A stretch of DNA of 64,000 bases from Blastomussa wellsi (GCA_947652115.1 OX393565.1:7306240-7370239); one strand, 5' to 3'. Numbered from the stretch's first letter, positions 12,802 to 22,969 are shown. Translations and numbers: made by a program. Notes: generated from the letters alone by a model not told the origin.

Positions 12802-15800
12802 AGTCCTATTACCAGTTAATCGCATCAATAACAAAATTCGAGGTTAGTAAGTCTTTTAGAACCACTTGTGTGAACCTCTTTTGTTTTTTTGAGAATCTCT
12901 TTTGTGCAAAAAGTCGGAAAACAGCAAGAAAGAACCCATCTAAGTGTATGTGATTGACGCCGAGTGAATGGCACAGTTGTCCAATTACAGGTATCCAATT
13001 TGAAGTTGCTCAAATTGGATATATGCAATTTGATACCCACGTGATCTCGCGCCGATTACGTGGCAAATCGGTCTGCGCAGAACCAATCAAAATGGAGAAT
13101 CTTTTATGGATACGATTAGCATGGACATAGCATTGGTATTTTTATTGATATCAGTAATGGTATTAGTTTTGGTATTGGCAGTGATATTGCCAGTGGTATT
13201 GGCAGTATTAATAGCACTACCTGCAGAGAAAGCAATTAGATTCGACCAATTAAAGATGTTTCGAAAATTATGAAGGCAAAAACTTGCCTAACAGCAGTTT
13301 ACCCAAATTTCCGCTAAACTAACGACCTCAAAGTTACGGTTTTTTCAATCTCCACACAGGACGCTTTTATTTATACTTAAACCAATTCGACATATCCGAT
13401 CCAAGATGTATGCAGGACAGAGCTTGTTATGCGTGGTTCAATTCTACTTGTTACCATCCCCCGGGCGTTTGCTATTTTTCTCTTATTTTGTGGTGTATTC
13501 CCCACCCCCGGGAACACAGCAATTCCCCACGACCGAATTGCATTTGTTGCACGTCAACTTAAGAATTTGAACGCTTTTCTAGACTATATATATCATGAAT
13601 AACAAATCATGAAGAATACATTTTATAAAGAAAACTAACCCGTACGTCTCGCCACTTCCTCGAAAGAATACGAAAGAAAGGAGCTTGCAACCAGCGAACA
13701 GAACAAAAAAGAAAGCTTGCAAAGCATATTTAAATTTCGAAAGATTATTTTTCTTTAACCAAACGGCTTCAATTATTACAGATTTTCCCTGGACCGTGCA
13801 ACATACAATGTGCCGTGCATATCATACCCCGTGCACCATACCCTATGGCTGCGCGATACGGCACAATCGTGTCAACCGATATGTGACGTACCAGGAAGAA
13901 CATCGAGAAAGTACTTTAGATTTGCCCCACCGCTCCCCCCGGGACAAGACCGCTTAAAACAATTCCCCACCCCCGGGCCGAAAGAGCTGGACTTGTCCCG
14001 GGGGTTGCCGGGGGAGAGGGGGGGGGGGGTGGTTACAGGTAGAATTGAACCACGCATTACAACAGAAGGGTTTCTCGGGATAAGTAATTAGTGCATTTTG
14101 AAAACAAAGAAGCGTGTGGTCGGAAAGGGTTGACTCCAAGGGCTTGTATGGGAGATGGAGGCTCCGGGTAATCGGCTCCTGGTGTGGTCGGCTCCTGGTG
14201 TGGTTCAATGTTCATTTGTGTCTACTTATGAAAAAAAATTATGCCTTCGAACAATATCTCGACATCATATTAACTGTAGGCAGCCTACCTTGAGTAAGAA
14301 GACACAAGACGATAATGGAAAAGATTGCCAGCGGATGCAATCCACTTCTGAAGTAGTCCCAGTATAGCTTAGAGGACACACCTCCGATTGAGCGATCTTC
14401 TCGACAAATGTCTAGGCCCTTATAATCATTGATTGATGTCGCCAATTCACCACGTGCACAGCTATCAGAAACTTCGATATCCTCTTCAACTTTACCACAG
14501 ACGCTTTCATCACCTTCACTTTCGGTCACAACTTTCTTAAAGAGCTGGTCGATAGTTGTATTTAAGACATTCTGTTCTTGCAGTTCTTTAAAACTTCCTT
14601 TTCCCAGCACACGACCTTTGTAAAGCACAATCACTTGATCGGCTTCTTTCATGTGCTGTTCTTGATGAGAGGTTAATACGCGTGTTTTATCGCCCAGTAG
14701 GTCTTTGATACATTTCTCAAAGATATGTTGGCCAACTTTGAAGTCCAAAGCACTCAGAGGGTCATCTAATAAGTAAAGGTCTGCATCAGCATAGGCTGCG
14801 CGTGCTAAGCTCACTCTAGCTCGCTGACCGCCACTTAAAACAACACCGCGTTCTCCAACAATAGTTTTGTCATAATCGGGAAAATTCTGGATGTCTTCCG
14901 TTAGAGCGCATGCGTCGGTTATTCTTGTGTACTTTAGTTCATCGAAAGGCTGTCCAAACAAAATATTTTCTCTTATTGTTCCAGAGAATACCCAGGCTAT
15001 CTGAGGCACATAAACAAGAGTCCCCTTGAAGGTTATAATTCCTCTTGTGTTGGAGATTTCGCCAGCGATAGCTGACAGAACAGTAGATTTTCCGCTTCCC
15101 ACTGGTCCGGTGATAACGGTTAAACTACCTGATGGTGTTGTGAAATCAATATCTTGCAAAATAGATTCATCTTCTCGCTTGATTCGCTGGTGCGTCAAGC
15201 CGGACACACATAAAGTCGTCGACTTGTCCTGGACTTTTACTGGTTTATCAGAATCAGAACCCTCTTTTTCCTGACGGTCTGCTGAGCTGCCTCTCATGTC
15301 ACTTGCATATTCTGTACACTGATTCTGCAGATTTTCTATAAATAGAAATTCTTCTATACGACCAAGGGAGACATAAGCTTCGTATGCTGTCAGTAAACCA
15401 TTGGCCAAGTGAAAACAAGTAGAATAGCTTGCCGTATTGATAAATGTGAGAAGCATAAACACGTTAATAGGTGTGAGGGGTTGTCCAGTTAGAACCAAAG
15501 TAATGACTGACACCAGGGTCGCCATTGGCACTGAAGCATACTCCAAGCCCGCTACACCAGACAGAATGGCGCTCTTCTTACGAATGATGCCTATTTCGTT
15601 CCTGCAAACAAAATAAACTTTATTTTTAAGGATGTTTCTAGTGTATAGTTATATTGCGATAATCGTTTGGAAATTCTGTTTTCCATCGATCTCATCTTTT
15701 TAAAATTTGTACACTTTTGACAAGTTTTGAGTTGGTGTGGGAGGGTGGATGGGATGCACTAATTTGCGACAGATGTGTCCATAAAAGTTCTTAAACCCTG

Positions 15801-18800
15801 ACCCTATTTAAAGATAAAGATAACGGAATTTGGTACCCTCTTTAAAGGGCATTGTCGCGGTGATTTTGGAGTGTTTAGGTCAATTCTGTGCTAAATTCAT
15901 TGCTTATTACATTTGCTCGTGCAAGAAATGCTGCTGTAGAACTGCGAAGAAGATATCAAATGAAAATTTAACAGGGAGAGCAAACCATAATAGTTGGCTT
16001 ACTATTTTGGCAATAGATGGCTTGAGAATTTGAAAAAAAAAATTCAGTTTTCAATCTACTTCCATCCGCGCCACAGACGCCAGTAAATGGTTTCAATGCA
16101 GTAATACTGACTTTGGTAACAAAACTAAACCATTGTTTTTGGTTTTCCTTTGAACGAAGAGAAGTTTAAAAATGGCGTGACGATGCCCTTTTAAGAAAAA
16201 CGACACTATAAGCAAGGTATAGGCAGGCAGGCAGGCATGTAGATTTCTTCAATAGATCGTTACAATCTATCCTACAATCACTTCAGTCGCAAGAACTTTC
16301 AATTTCTGACACAATTCACTTTTGGGTTAGTGACGATAATTTTAACAATATGTGAACAACATTGGCGGATCCAGGGGGACGGGGTCAGGGGAGTCCGGAC
16401 CTCCCCCTTCCCTGAACGAATTTTTTGTTTTTACTTCTTGCTTGATGCTGAAATTCTCGCAACGATAGGATCGCTTATTATCACTCAACAGAGTCAAAGT
16501 TTGGACCCCCTATCAAAAATTCACGGATCCACCCCTGAACAACACGTGTTCACAGTTTGTTGCTCTACTTGGAATATGTTTACATTACCAAGTAAGAACT
16601 TTACTTTGACTGGATACTGTAACTGCTATGTAAATAGTTTATTCCTGATGCCAAAGTAATACAGTTTCGTTTCTGAGGAAACGAAAAAAAGGCTTGAAGA
16701 GCTAGACTCATACTCATGAATATATGTCGACGAATTAATTAGGGGGAAAATTGGAAGTAAAGTTTAGAATCAATATACGATACGGTACATCTTATTATAC
16801 CTTCGTATGATTTTTATCCATTTCCTGTACTCATCTTCCCACGCATGCGTTTTGATGGCGCGAATCCCAGAAACCACTTCGTTCAGCAAGGAGATGCGCC
16901 GGTCAGATTCTGCAGCTGTGCGCTTGCGCAGTCCAGCGCCAATGAAAGAAAGGCCGACGAAATAAGGTACAAGGAAACAGAAGAAAATCACTCCCATAAC
17001 AGCCTGCCAGCCAACAAAAACCACGAGCAAGACCATAGATGCCACGAGTACAAAAGGAGTTAGAATGGCCTCAAAGACGAACGTGATAGTGTGCTCGTCC
17101 AGTCGCTGAACATCGTTGGATACCAGGTCAATCACGTGACCTGTTGAAAATTTTGACAGCGTATTCTTGCTGAGGAGAAGCGTCTGAAAGAAACACAAAA
17201 ACTAAAAAGTTTAGTTTGAGTTTACAAAGTGGGCGCGAAGATTGACTACGTAAAGGTGTGGACAACCTCTGTGCGCAAGCCTGTAAGTCAGATAAGTTGG
17301 TGTACAGTCGAACCTCCATTAACCGGGCATCGATTATAAGGACTCTTTCTCTGGTCTTAATTTTTCATGAATATTAATAAGCTGTGATTTTGGAAACTTT
17401 AAGCTGCAAATTGTTTAGAAATCTTGCCAAAAGATGGTGTACTGCGAGACTCGCTAAGAGCCGAAAAGCATTTTGATTGGTTCGGGTGTTTTGTTGCCAA
17501 GGGAATGTCATGCTTCATCAGTTCGTTGGGCGTGGGATTGTGTAGACACGTGAAACAACAACATCTTTACGAAGCAAAAGCGGTCTTTTCTCTCTGTAAA
17601 GGAGAAACAAACATGTACTTCATGTTCGTGCAAAGGTCAACTGGAACACCAATTGCAGGTCCACTTCTTGAGGAGGCGGCGAAATGTTTCTCTATGCAGT
17701 TTCTTCCTCCGAACATGACATCTCTAATTCAGCCGATGGACGAGTCTTGTAAGCGATGAATAATTAATATTAATATTCATATTTTAGATTATCCGGACTC
17801 AAGATTATCCGGACTATTTACCCAAGTCCCAACGAGTCCGGATAATCTAAAGCAAACAAAACAATTTTTATCATTTTAGTATGATTGCATAGACCATTCT
17901 AAACATAATCTGTAAAAAATTGTTTCTTGCCTGAGTGACTTGGCGTTTTTTCTCAGTTATCGTCCTAAGAAAAACACCCTCGATCTGAGAAACTGCACCA
18001 AAGCTTGTACAGTTACCATGGCAACAAGAAACCCAAAAATCATCGTGTTTGTCATTATTCATGGCAAATAGTGTCATGATGTTGAGTGTGTCTAATTAAG
18101 TTTGATTTTCAATTAAAAGGTCTTCTTGACTATTAAGCCACCTAACAGAGCTTCAGCTTTCTACCTCAATCTCAGAGAAATCTTGAATTCATAATTTGCA
18201 GATCTTGGCTAATCAGAATATGTCAATCAGTATTATTAGGCGTTTTTAGATAAGGCGTTGTTAGATTACGATGTTAGATGTTAGATGTATGCTTTAGATT
18301 TAGCATTGAGTTCAGAGAAAGTCAATAAGCCATGCAAGCGCTTTGACCACTGGGTCTTACTGGAATCCAAGAGAAACAAAATTATACTTGCTGGCAATTT
18401 CCTACAATTGCTTGTCGCGTGAGATAACCTATTGCAAATTATGCTATAAAGATTACACAGCGAGGCCAGCTGAAAGTTTATTTTTCTACTTACCTTGAGA
18501 TAAACTAGCCCTTTAAGGGAGCTTCTGATTCTGATACTCAGCAGTTCACATCTGTAGTTAAAGTGATGCACACTGATAGCGCTGATCAGAGCATCAATTC
18601 CCATAGCTAGTGCACAACCGTAAAGAAAATAATCTTTGTGTGGTTCAGGAGTTGATATCAGTGCGGAAATAAAATATCCCAAAAGCAGCGGTTGAAGAAG
18701 CAGGCAGATTAAATCCAAAACACCGGTGAAAGTGATGATCAATACTTCCTTCATAGCGAGCATCTTTAGAACGCTTTTCCAAAGTTTCGGCTTTTTGCCA

Positions 18801-19027
18801 TTTGTTTTGCATTCTGCGCTTTCCTTGTTCCAGTTTGCCTGAAGCTGCTCTGTCAATGTACAGGTGAAGTTTTCTTCTGAAAGTGGTAAAAAATCATTTT
18901 CCTCTAAAGCTCGTTCATGGCCTGTCTTGAGGACACCGTTCATCCAATTAAAGAAGAGAAGCGACAAAAAGCTGACGTTGTCAATCTCGCCCTCGGTAGA
19001 GATCCTCTTGTAACCATTTTTTGCCAT
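2099..19027 (-). CDS. ABCC4/MRP4-like ABC exporter, six exons
   Basis: This is a complete multidrug-resistance-protein-4-like transporter that would export organic anions such as cyclic nucleotides and conjugates across the plasma membrane using ATP (known role of the family; substrate here is inferred). Exons on the minus strand are 19027-18494, 17183-16801, 15601-14289, 12241-11671, 8228-8092 and 3012-2099. All borders are GT..AG and phases match, giving 1283 residues, close to the roughly 1325 of human ABCC4. NBD1 has Walker [10 protein letters not shown] near 471, signature LSGGQ near 561 and [10 protein letters not shown] near 583. NBD2 has GRTGAGKSS near 1078, a degenerate signature VSVGE near 1180 and catalytic glutamate in ILDEPT near 1205. 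A pyrimidine-rich acceptor just 5' of the ATG (AG at 19033-19032) implies an upstream noncoding exon. A short ABCC subtype other than ABCC4 is possible but fits less well. Confidence 0.9.
3038..3197. repeat. Intron repeat, copy A
   Basis: About 150 bases beginning AACGTTGTAGCTCTATATAT are repeated in direct orientation at 5114-5268 with roughly 85-90 percent identity by eye. The copy starts about 26 bases upstream of the ABCC4-like exon 6 acceptor (gene sense). A LINE lies between the two copies. Confidence 0.75.
3362..4866 (-). mobile_element. CR1/L2-type LINE, 5'-truncated and broken
   Basis: On the minus strand the reverse transcriptase palm is readable: [14 protein letters not shown] near 4700, then [14 protein letters not shown] near 4465, with the catalytic box degraded to YVGDTKIY, then [15 protein letters not shown] and the C-terminal [13 protein letters not shown] near 3660. 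At least two frame breaks separate the pieces (near 3750 and 4490-4620). The 3' end runs into short ATTGT/ATTGC tandem repeats at about 3362-3400, typical of this LINE group. It is a dead copy inside the last intron of the ABCC4-like gene. Confidence 0.85.
4870..5113. repeat. Probable MITE fragment rich in GAAAACGC
   Basis: Between the LINE and intron repeat B, the phrases GTTTTCGTTTGAAAACGC and CACGAAAACGCTGAAAAG recur on opposite strands. This looks like a partial inverted-repeat element, but I see no clean ends. Confidence 0.35.
5114..5268. repeat. Intron repeat, copy B
   Basis: Direct copy of 3038-3197 starting GAGAAACGTTGTAGCTC. It has one extra T in a T-run and several substitutions. 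It carries no part of the neighbouring exon. Confidence 0.75.
5638..7008. mobile_element. Non-autonomous DNA element with 26-bp TIRs
   Basis: The 26 bases at 5638-5663 (starting TTAGTAAATTCTCAACC) are repeated perfectly in inverted orientation at 6983-7008. The left subterminal region contains the motif CGGTTATT, a second copy CGGTTAAT and an inverted copy AATAACCG at 5646-5717. No transposase frame was found in the 1.37 kb. A shorter relative lies at 39669-39876. Confidence 0.8.
7009..7122. repeat. Palindromic hairpin element, copy 1
   Basis: The arms run ATTCCATTCGCCCTTATTGA to TCCAACAAGGGCGAATGGAA and meet near a GC-rich centre containing CGCTACGCGC. It directly abuts the right TIR of the 5638-7008 element. 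A second copy at 39554-39668 abuts the same TIR sequence there. Confidence 0.75.
7123..8091. other. Intron 5 remainder, ABCC4-like gene
   Basis: No gene or ordered repeat is recognised. There is a short ATG trinucleotide run near 7244-7265. Confidence 0.5.
8092..8228 (-). CDS. ABCC4-like exon 5 (TMD2 span)
   Basis: This 137-base exon begins after CCTGTAG. Joined to exon 4 it reads [20 protein letters not shown], matching the family's YQDLHSEAW..TTSRWFAVRLD region, and then [17 protein letters not shown], a membrane span. It ends with donor GTGAGT in phase 1. Confidence 0.88.
8260..8720. repeat. Dispersed repeat family, copy 1
   Basis: It shares phrases with 52056-52730 and 58805-59470: CTCCTTACTTATCATCT-like start, then TCTGATTGGTCGAGAAACAA, and an end with ACCGGTTCAATAA...ATATATCAG or close variants. 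No coding sequence is visible. The copies are in the same orientation here and in the opine dehydrogenase introns. Confidence 0.6.
8721..11466. other. ABCC4-like intron 4, no gene
   Basis: I see no gene. Two GGACGGGCACTA phrases near 9652 and 9682 and a partly inverted GCCCTCCGCGG at about 9706 suggest a decayed inverted-repeat element. Otherwise the stretch is unremarkable AT-rich intron DNA. Confidence 0.45.
11467..11523. repeat. Perfect 25-bp-arm hairpin in intron
   Basis: TTTAAAGACATTTAGGCGAG and five further bases form the left arm (11467-11491). A seven-base loop TCAGAAG follows, then an exact inverted copy (11499-11523). It lies about 150 bases beyond exon 4 in the sense of the ABCC4-like gene, so its transcript could form a stable stem. 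Confidence 0.85.
11671..12241 (-). CDS. ABCC4-like exon 4 (TMD2)
   Basis: This 571-base exon starts after ATATCTCAG and continues the frame as [13 protein letters not shown]. It encodes TMD2 spans and the conserved [19 protein letters not shown] segment, where MRPs have PxGRILNRFSKDIGxxD, then [10 protein letters not shown], equivalent to the family's SLQGLxTIR. It ends in phase 2 with donor GTATAT. Confidence 0.9.
12350..12440 (-). repeat. SINE body fragment
   Basis: Phrases such as GAATGTAGATAAAAGTAA and CAATTGAAGCAATTGGAAT align with the body of the tRNA-derived SINE at 22970-23120. The tRNA head is missing. It lies in opposite orientation to the SINE head at 12554-12640. Confidence 0.55.
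12480..12640 (+). repeat. tRNA-derived SINE head (tRNA-Thr-like)
   Basis: The pol III A box TAGCTCAGTTGG (12564-12575) and a B box GGCTCGAATCC (12608-12618) are in tRNA order and spacing. The anticodon loop reads CTGGTAT, which would be GGT (threonine), but acceptor and T stems contain mismatches, so this is not a working tRNA gene. It runs into a T-rich tail. The phrase GGTATCGCGGAGGTC is shared with 22970-23120, which shows a dispersed family. Confidence 0.7.
13100..13215. repeat. Imperfect GGTATTGGCAGT repeats
   Basis: The words GGTATT, AGTGATATTG and GGTATTGGCAGT recur about eight times, forming a degenerate minisatellite in an ABCC4-like intron. Confidence 0.5.
13429..14057. mobile_element. 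TIR element with CCCCGGG ends, about 630 bp
   Basis: ATGCGTGGTTCAATTCTAC at 13429-13447 is matched in inverted orientation by GTAGAATTGAACCACGCAT ending at 14057, and the match extends with few changes into CCCCGGG and poly-G blocks. No intact coding region. In size and CCCCGGG-rich subterminal blocks it resembles the 494-1115 element, although the terminal bases differ. Confidence 0.75.
14289..15601 (-). CDS. ABCC4-like exon 3 (end of TMD1, NBD1, linker)
   Basis: This 1313-base exon holds the last part of TMD1 and the whole first nucleotide-binding domain: Walker [11 protein letters not shown]-loop region [10 protein letters not shown], signature [14 protein letters not shown], Walker [13 protein letters not shown] with Asp in place of the catalytic Glu (usual for the degenerate NBD1 of ABCC proteins), and switch histidine in LTSHQ. 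An acidic linker follows, then the first span of TMD2 ending at LLTQ. Donor CAAG|GTAGG, phase 1. Confidence 0.92.
16363..16537. mobile_element. hAT-like MITE, about 175 bp
   Basis: Inverted ends GGCGGATCCAGGGG (left) and GGATCCACCCCTG (right) enclose a noncoding core. AACAACA stands immediately outside both ends (from 16355 on the left and 16538 on the right), consistent with the 8-bp target duplication of hAT elements with one mismatch. It lies in ABCC4-like intron 2. Confidence 0.7.
16801..17183 (-). CDS. ABCC4-like exon 2 (TMD1 core)
   Basis: This exon is 383 bases. It carries the TMD1 coupling region with [14 protein letters not shown], equivalent to the VNLLSNDV motif of MRPs, two membrane spans, and [11 protein letters not shown], equivalent to the IKMYAWE motif. 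The acceptor is TTTCAG|ACG and the donor AAG|GTATAA. It ends after the second base of an arginine codon completed by exon 3. Confidence 0.9.
17310..17850 (+). mobile_element. Tigger/pogo transposase remnant
   Basis: Between 17560 and 17759 the plus strand encodes [19 protein letters not shown], matching the CENP-B-type helix-turn-helix region of Tigger/jerky proteins, fused directly to [14 protein letters not shown], the conserved block near the end of the DDE domain. The middle of the transposase is deleted. Flanking phrases ACAGTCGAACCTCCATTAACCG (left half only) and repeated TCCGGATAATC or TTATCCGGACT (right) resemble pogo/Tigger ends. Confidence 0.65.
18494..19027 (-). CDS. ABCC4-like exon 1 (N-terminus, start of TMD1)
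   Basis: This exon encodes 178 residues beginning [13 protein letters not shown] and includes the MRP-type N-terminal [11 protein letters not shown] segment, which in this family precedes the first membrane domain. Two or three hydrophobic membrane spans follow. It ends in phase 0 at YLK, followed by the donor GTAAGT. The long hydrophilic stretch between [10 protein letters not shown] and KLWKSVLK matches the family layout. Confidence 0.9.
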
Positions 19028-19137
19028 GACCCTATATATTTCAAAACAAAAAAGAAATTAAAGAAAACAAACGGCGGTTACAAACATCAATAGACAACGC
19101 ATGGTAAATTTTTATATAAACGTGACGTTTCGTATGC

Positions 19138-20530
19138 TTGAACGTACATCGTCAGATATTTGTGAAAGGTCCTAGCAACCCTAGCCCTGAACCAATCCAA
19201 GTAGACGTTGTTGATGTCGATGGCCCAGCTATAATTGGTAACATGTCAGCCCAAAATTTGAACCTCCTAAACCTCAACTGGCCAATTATAGCCAACCAGT
19301 ACACCGATGATTTTATCAGACACAAAGATGCACTCACTCAGCAATTCAGCCTGAACAAGAAAAAGAACATTGAGTTCACCCACAATCTCCACACAGGTAA
19401 ACTATTTGACATGAAAGGCAAAAAGCACCCATTCCCCCTGACAAAGAACTATTTGTTGAAGGAATATGAAGATGTCTTTACAGGAATTGGCTGCTTCCCT
19501 GGTCCACCATATCAGATTGAAACTGAACCTAAAGTCCCTCCAGTGCAACACGCCCCAAGGCAGATTCCACTTCAGTTACAACAAGCTTACATGGAAGAAG
19601 TAGATCAATTGAAGAAATGTGGAATCCTTTTCGAGGTCCACAATGAGTACACTCCATGGGTGAACTCAGCTGTTGTGCCAATAAGACCCAAAGGGTCGAT
19701 TGGCTTGTGCTTAGACCCTAGAGACCTGAACACAGCCATTAAGTGCAACCCCTACTATGTGAGAAACATAGATGATGTAATACCGAAGGTTAGTGGCTCC
19801 ACCCACCTCACCATCTTAGACGCATGTTGCGGGTTTTGGCAAATTAATGTAGACGTGGAAAGCAACAAACTATGTGCCCTTTTAACACTCCCTGGGAAAA
19901 GTACAGATGGACGAGGCTTCCATTTGGTCTCACTTGTAGGAGAAAATTTTCAAGAGAAAATGGACACGGTCTTCGGTAGGCTGGATGGAATAAGCAGCAT
20001 TGCAGATGATACATTCGTCTAGGGTATGGGTGAGGCAGAACTTGACCAATGCATAATTAATGTGCTGGACACAGCAAGGGAGAACAATGTTAGATTCAAT
20101 CCTGATAAATTTCAATTCAAGGAAAATGAAGCGTCCTTCTTTGGACTCACTCAGACTCCTGAAGGGATATCGATCAGATCTGAAAAATAAAAGCAAAAAT
20201 AAAAGCAATCCGTGCCATGTCTCCCCCAAAGAACCTTCTAGAGTTGCAGTCGTTCATGGGCGTGATCCACTTGCTCAGACGTTAGAACCTGTAAGACAGC
20301 TGATGAAGAAAGAGGTTCCATTCATGTGGCAGGCAGAACACCAAAAAGCATTTCAGAGCCTTAAGCAAGTCATCACTGAGGTACCAGTCCTGGCGTACTA
20401 TGATCCAGAGAAAAGCAACCTCATCCAATCAGACACAAGCCTTCAAGGCATCAGATATGTGCTTCTACAAGACGGTAAACCAGTATGCTATGCAAGTCGG
20501 TCATTGACTGAGACTGAGTCCGGGTCTTGT
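19138..20530 (+). mobile_element. Ty3/gypsy pol fragment, inactive
   Basis: The plus strand reads through a protease-RT linker into a reverse transcriptase (LCLDPRDLN, LDACCGFWQI, IADDTFV retaining the double Asp). An in-frame TAG at 20020 interrupts it; the frame then continues through RFNPDKFQF and FFGLTQTPEG to further stops near 20190. After a frame change the RNase H region is readable (QKAFQSLKQVITEVPVLAYY, CYASRSLTETE) until about 20520. There is no integrase and no LTR was recognised. It begins about 110 bases 5' of the ABCC4-like start codon. Confidence 0.85.
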
Positions 20531-20739
20531 TTTCGTTCGGGTTTCTTATTTGCACAGGCTTTGCGTCGGTTCACTGGTGTGTTGAGTACATATTGGTAGA
20601 TGCCGTGTGTAGGCTCTAGCTAAACGTTCGCTCGTGCGTCGACGTCGAGCACAGACCGTCACTCAATGACGAGCCGCAAGCCGTAGATACCGTGTAGAGT
20701 TCCTGCAGTTCGGTCATTTCAGATGACCAAACTTTCAAC

Positions 20740-21030
20740 GGGACATAAGTGGCTTAGCTCCTTCCTACATAACTGGTGACCGTTCTTTTAATATGGCTGC
20801 TCCTCAAGTTTGGAACTCACTTTCTTTCATTAGAAAAGCCACCACAGTTAACAATTTTAAAAGTCAACTTAAAACCTATTATTTGAAATTAGCATATTTT
20901 AGCTCACGGGAAATTACAATTTTATTGCTACTTTGAATTTATGTAATTAATTTTAAAGTTAACTTACAAACTTATTTTCAATCTACATATTTCAATCTAC
21001 ATATTTTTAGCTCATAGGAAGTGACAAATT
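20740..21030 (+). mobile_element. LINE 3' end scrap (CR1/L2/jockey-like)
   Basis: Plus-strand frame 20752-20895 reads LAPSYITGDRSFNMAAPQVW and then NSLSFIRKATTVNNFKSQLK, the familiar C-terminus of CR1/L2-type reverse transcriptases. AT-rich 3' untranslated sequence follows. Everything upstream is missing. Confidence 0.75.
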
Positions 21031-21036
21031 TTATTT

Positions 21037-22405
21037 ATGGTAGGAGCTTATACGAGTATCTCTTGCCAGGTTAAACTATCTTCTGCCCTTAGTTGCGAAA
21101 GGAAATTTCCCACTGGCGTTTCCTTGATAGCTGGCCAGGATTCCTACCTTGAAGAAACGAGTCTCACTTACAGGTTCAGTTGTTTTCGGATGCCTCTAAT
21201 TTTGGATGAGGCGGATGCCTTTTTATCCCCGGTCGACAAGAAGTTGCGATTCTTGGTTATTGGGATGAAGCCGACCGAGGACGTGCCATCATCCTCAAAT
21301 AAATTCAGGCCCTAGTCTCAGGTTGGAAAATATCCTTCATCGTTACCGAAATACCAGGGTGGGCGTGTTTGTAGACAATAGTGCCTAGTGTCTAGTTGGG
21401 AGAATCAAGTCTCAAAGTCCCCAGAAGTTTCTGACGCAATGAAGTCAATTTTCCAGTTTTCACTCAGTAGAAATCTTTCTCTTTCTTTGCAACATGTTCC
21501 CTTCTGAAGAAATCCCGTGGATTCCCCATCTAGCCCACATATCTAGACGCTTCGCTCAAAACAAGGCCGTGGAAATTGGTGGAGTCAACCTTCAGACCTC
21601 ATCGATTTAATGGCCCTTCCTTCGAACGTCAAGTTGGATCGCTCAGGACGTCCTTTAAAGTTATTCTCCCCGTTTCCATGTGTGCAGGTCCAAGGAACCA
21701 ATGTCTTTTCTCAAGAGTTATCGTCCAGCGAAAACGCCTACGTGTTTCCTCCATTCACACGTATTGGCCCGCTCTTGAGGTACCTAGCGTTACAACCACG
21801 TCCTTTTACAATCTTTGCCCGAGATGTCTCGCCCAGTAAATACTGGTGGCTCCTCCTCCAGCGTCAGGCTACCGTTGCATTCAAATTTGGCCGAAAGGGG
21901 GATAATTCAATTCTTATATTCCCTGCTAAAACTGGCCAAACTGCTTGGGAGCGTGGGAATGAAATTTCTGAAGACCCTTTCGTTGCTTCTGCCATAGCGT
22001 GTTAGGCTCACTCTGCACCTCAGTACGTTCAGCTGGGATTTACAACGGAGAAACAATGCGTAGTTTTAGGAGTGGTTGTTCTATCACTCTGTCTTTGCTG
22101 GGCGTGCCCTCGAAGGATGTAGCCATACATGTTGGGTCTTCTATCGTAACAGCCGATTATGAATTATTCACAAACGGGCGGATTCAGTTGCAACTTCTTT
22201 GGCTATGAGCACAGCCCCAAGCCCAGGAGAAGGGGCGCCGCTTGCTTCTGTGGTCACCCGGGCCTTCTCTATGAAAAATGACACAAGGAACTTACCTGGA
22301 CTTTGGGTTTCTGAGTTTTGGAGAAAAGTCGCTTCTGTGGTTCTCGTTTCTAATATGGTCGCGGGAACCTTTTTGGCTTACGAGCTGAAGTGGCAAGATG
22401 CGTGA
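21037..22405 (+). mobile_element. Decayed tyrosine-recombinase (DIRS-like) retroelement
   Basis: Several plus-strand frames can be strung together. At 21690-21870, TNVFSQELSSSENAYVFPPF followed by TRIGPLLRYL matches the segment after RNase H in DIRS-type pol proteins (DAFAQDWS..YVFPPF..IGRVLR). At 22050-22140, GETMRSFRSGCSITLSLLG then VPSKDVAIHVG resembles the HxxR block of tyrosine recombinases (HSFRSGxA), with the His replaced by Arg. Stops and frameshifts are frequent, so it is a fossil. The assignment rests on these two blocks only. Confidence 0.55.
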
Positions 22406-22969
22406 TCAGCCGAAGGCTACAATCTTTTCCCATAACGTAACCGCGCCAGACCGTTAGCGGCATAATTAATTTCATTTTCATAAGCGGGTGGATGCGAAAG
22501 CACTGGCTGTGTATCACGTCACCGAAGGGGAGGGGGTGGGCTGAAAATTCCTCCAGGTCTACCAGAATCTAAGAAAGCGGATCTTTAAATGAGGAGACAG
22601 TGCACATAGTAATTCATCACTTTATTACGTAACTAACATTCAACAAACAGAGTTCCATAACCCACGCATTCTGGAATTTCACGGCATAAACATGAAACCT
22701 TTGTTCTCCTTCAATACAAACCTTTGTTCTCCTTCAAGACGGTCGCTTTATGGGCAATTAAAATGAAGACGTTCTCTTTGCCGCTGAAATGCGACAATTT
22801 ACCAGGCCGAAACTAATGTAATATGACAAAGAATTTGGAATAAAGGATATCATAGAAAGGTTTTTAAACAGACTATTAATATCTATAACTAAATATTCTG
22901 TCGCACAAAGATTTGTTCGCGTCCTTTGAACAAAACAAAGCTTGCCCCGTGGGCATTTCTACTAAAATA
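22406..22969. other. No gene seen
   Basis: I find no coding region or ordered repeat here. The stretch separates the DIRS-like fossil from a SINE. Confidence 0.45.
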
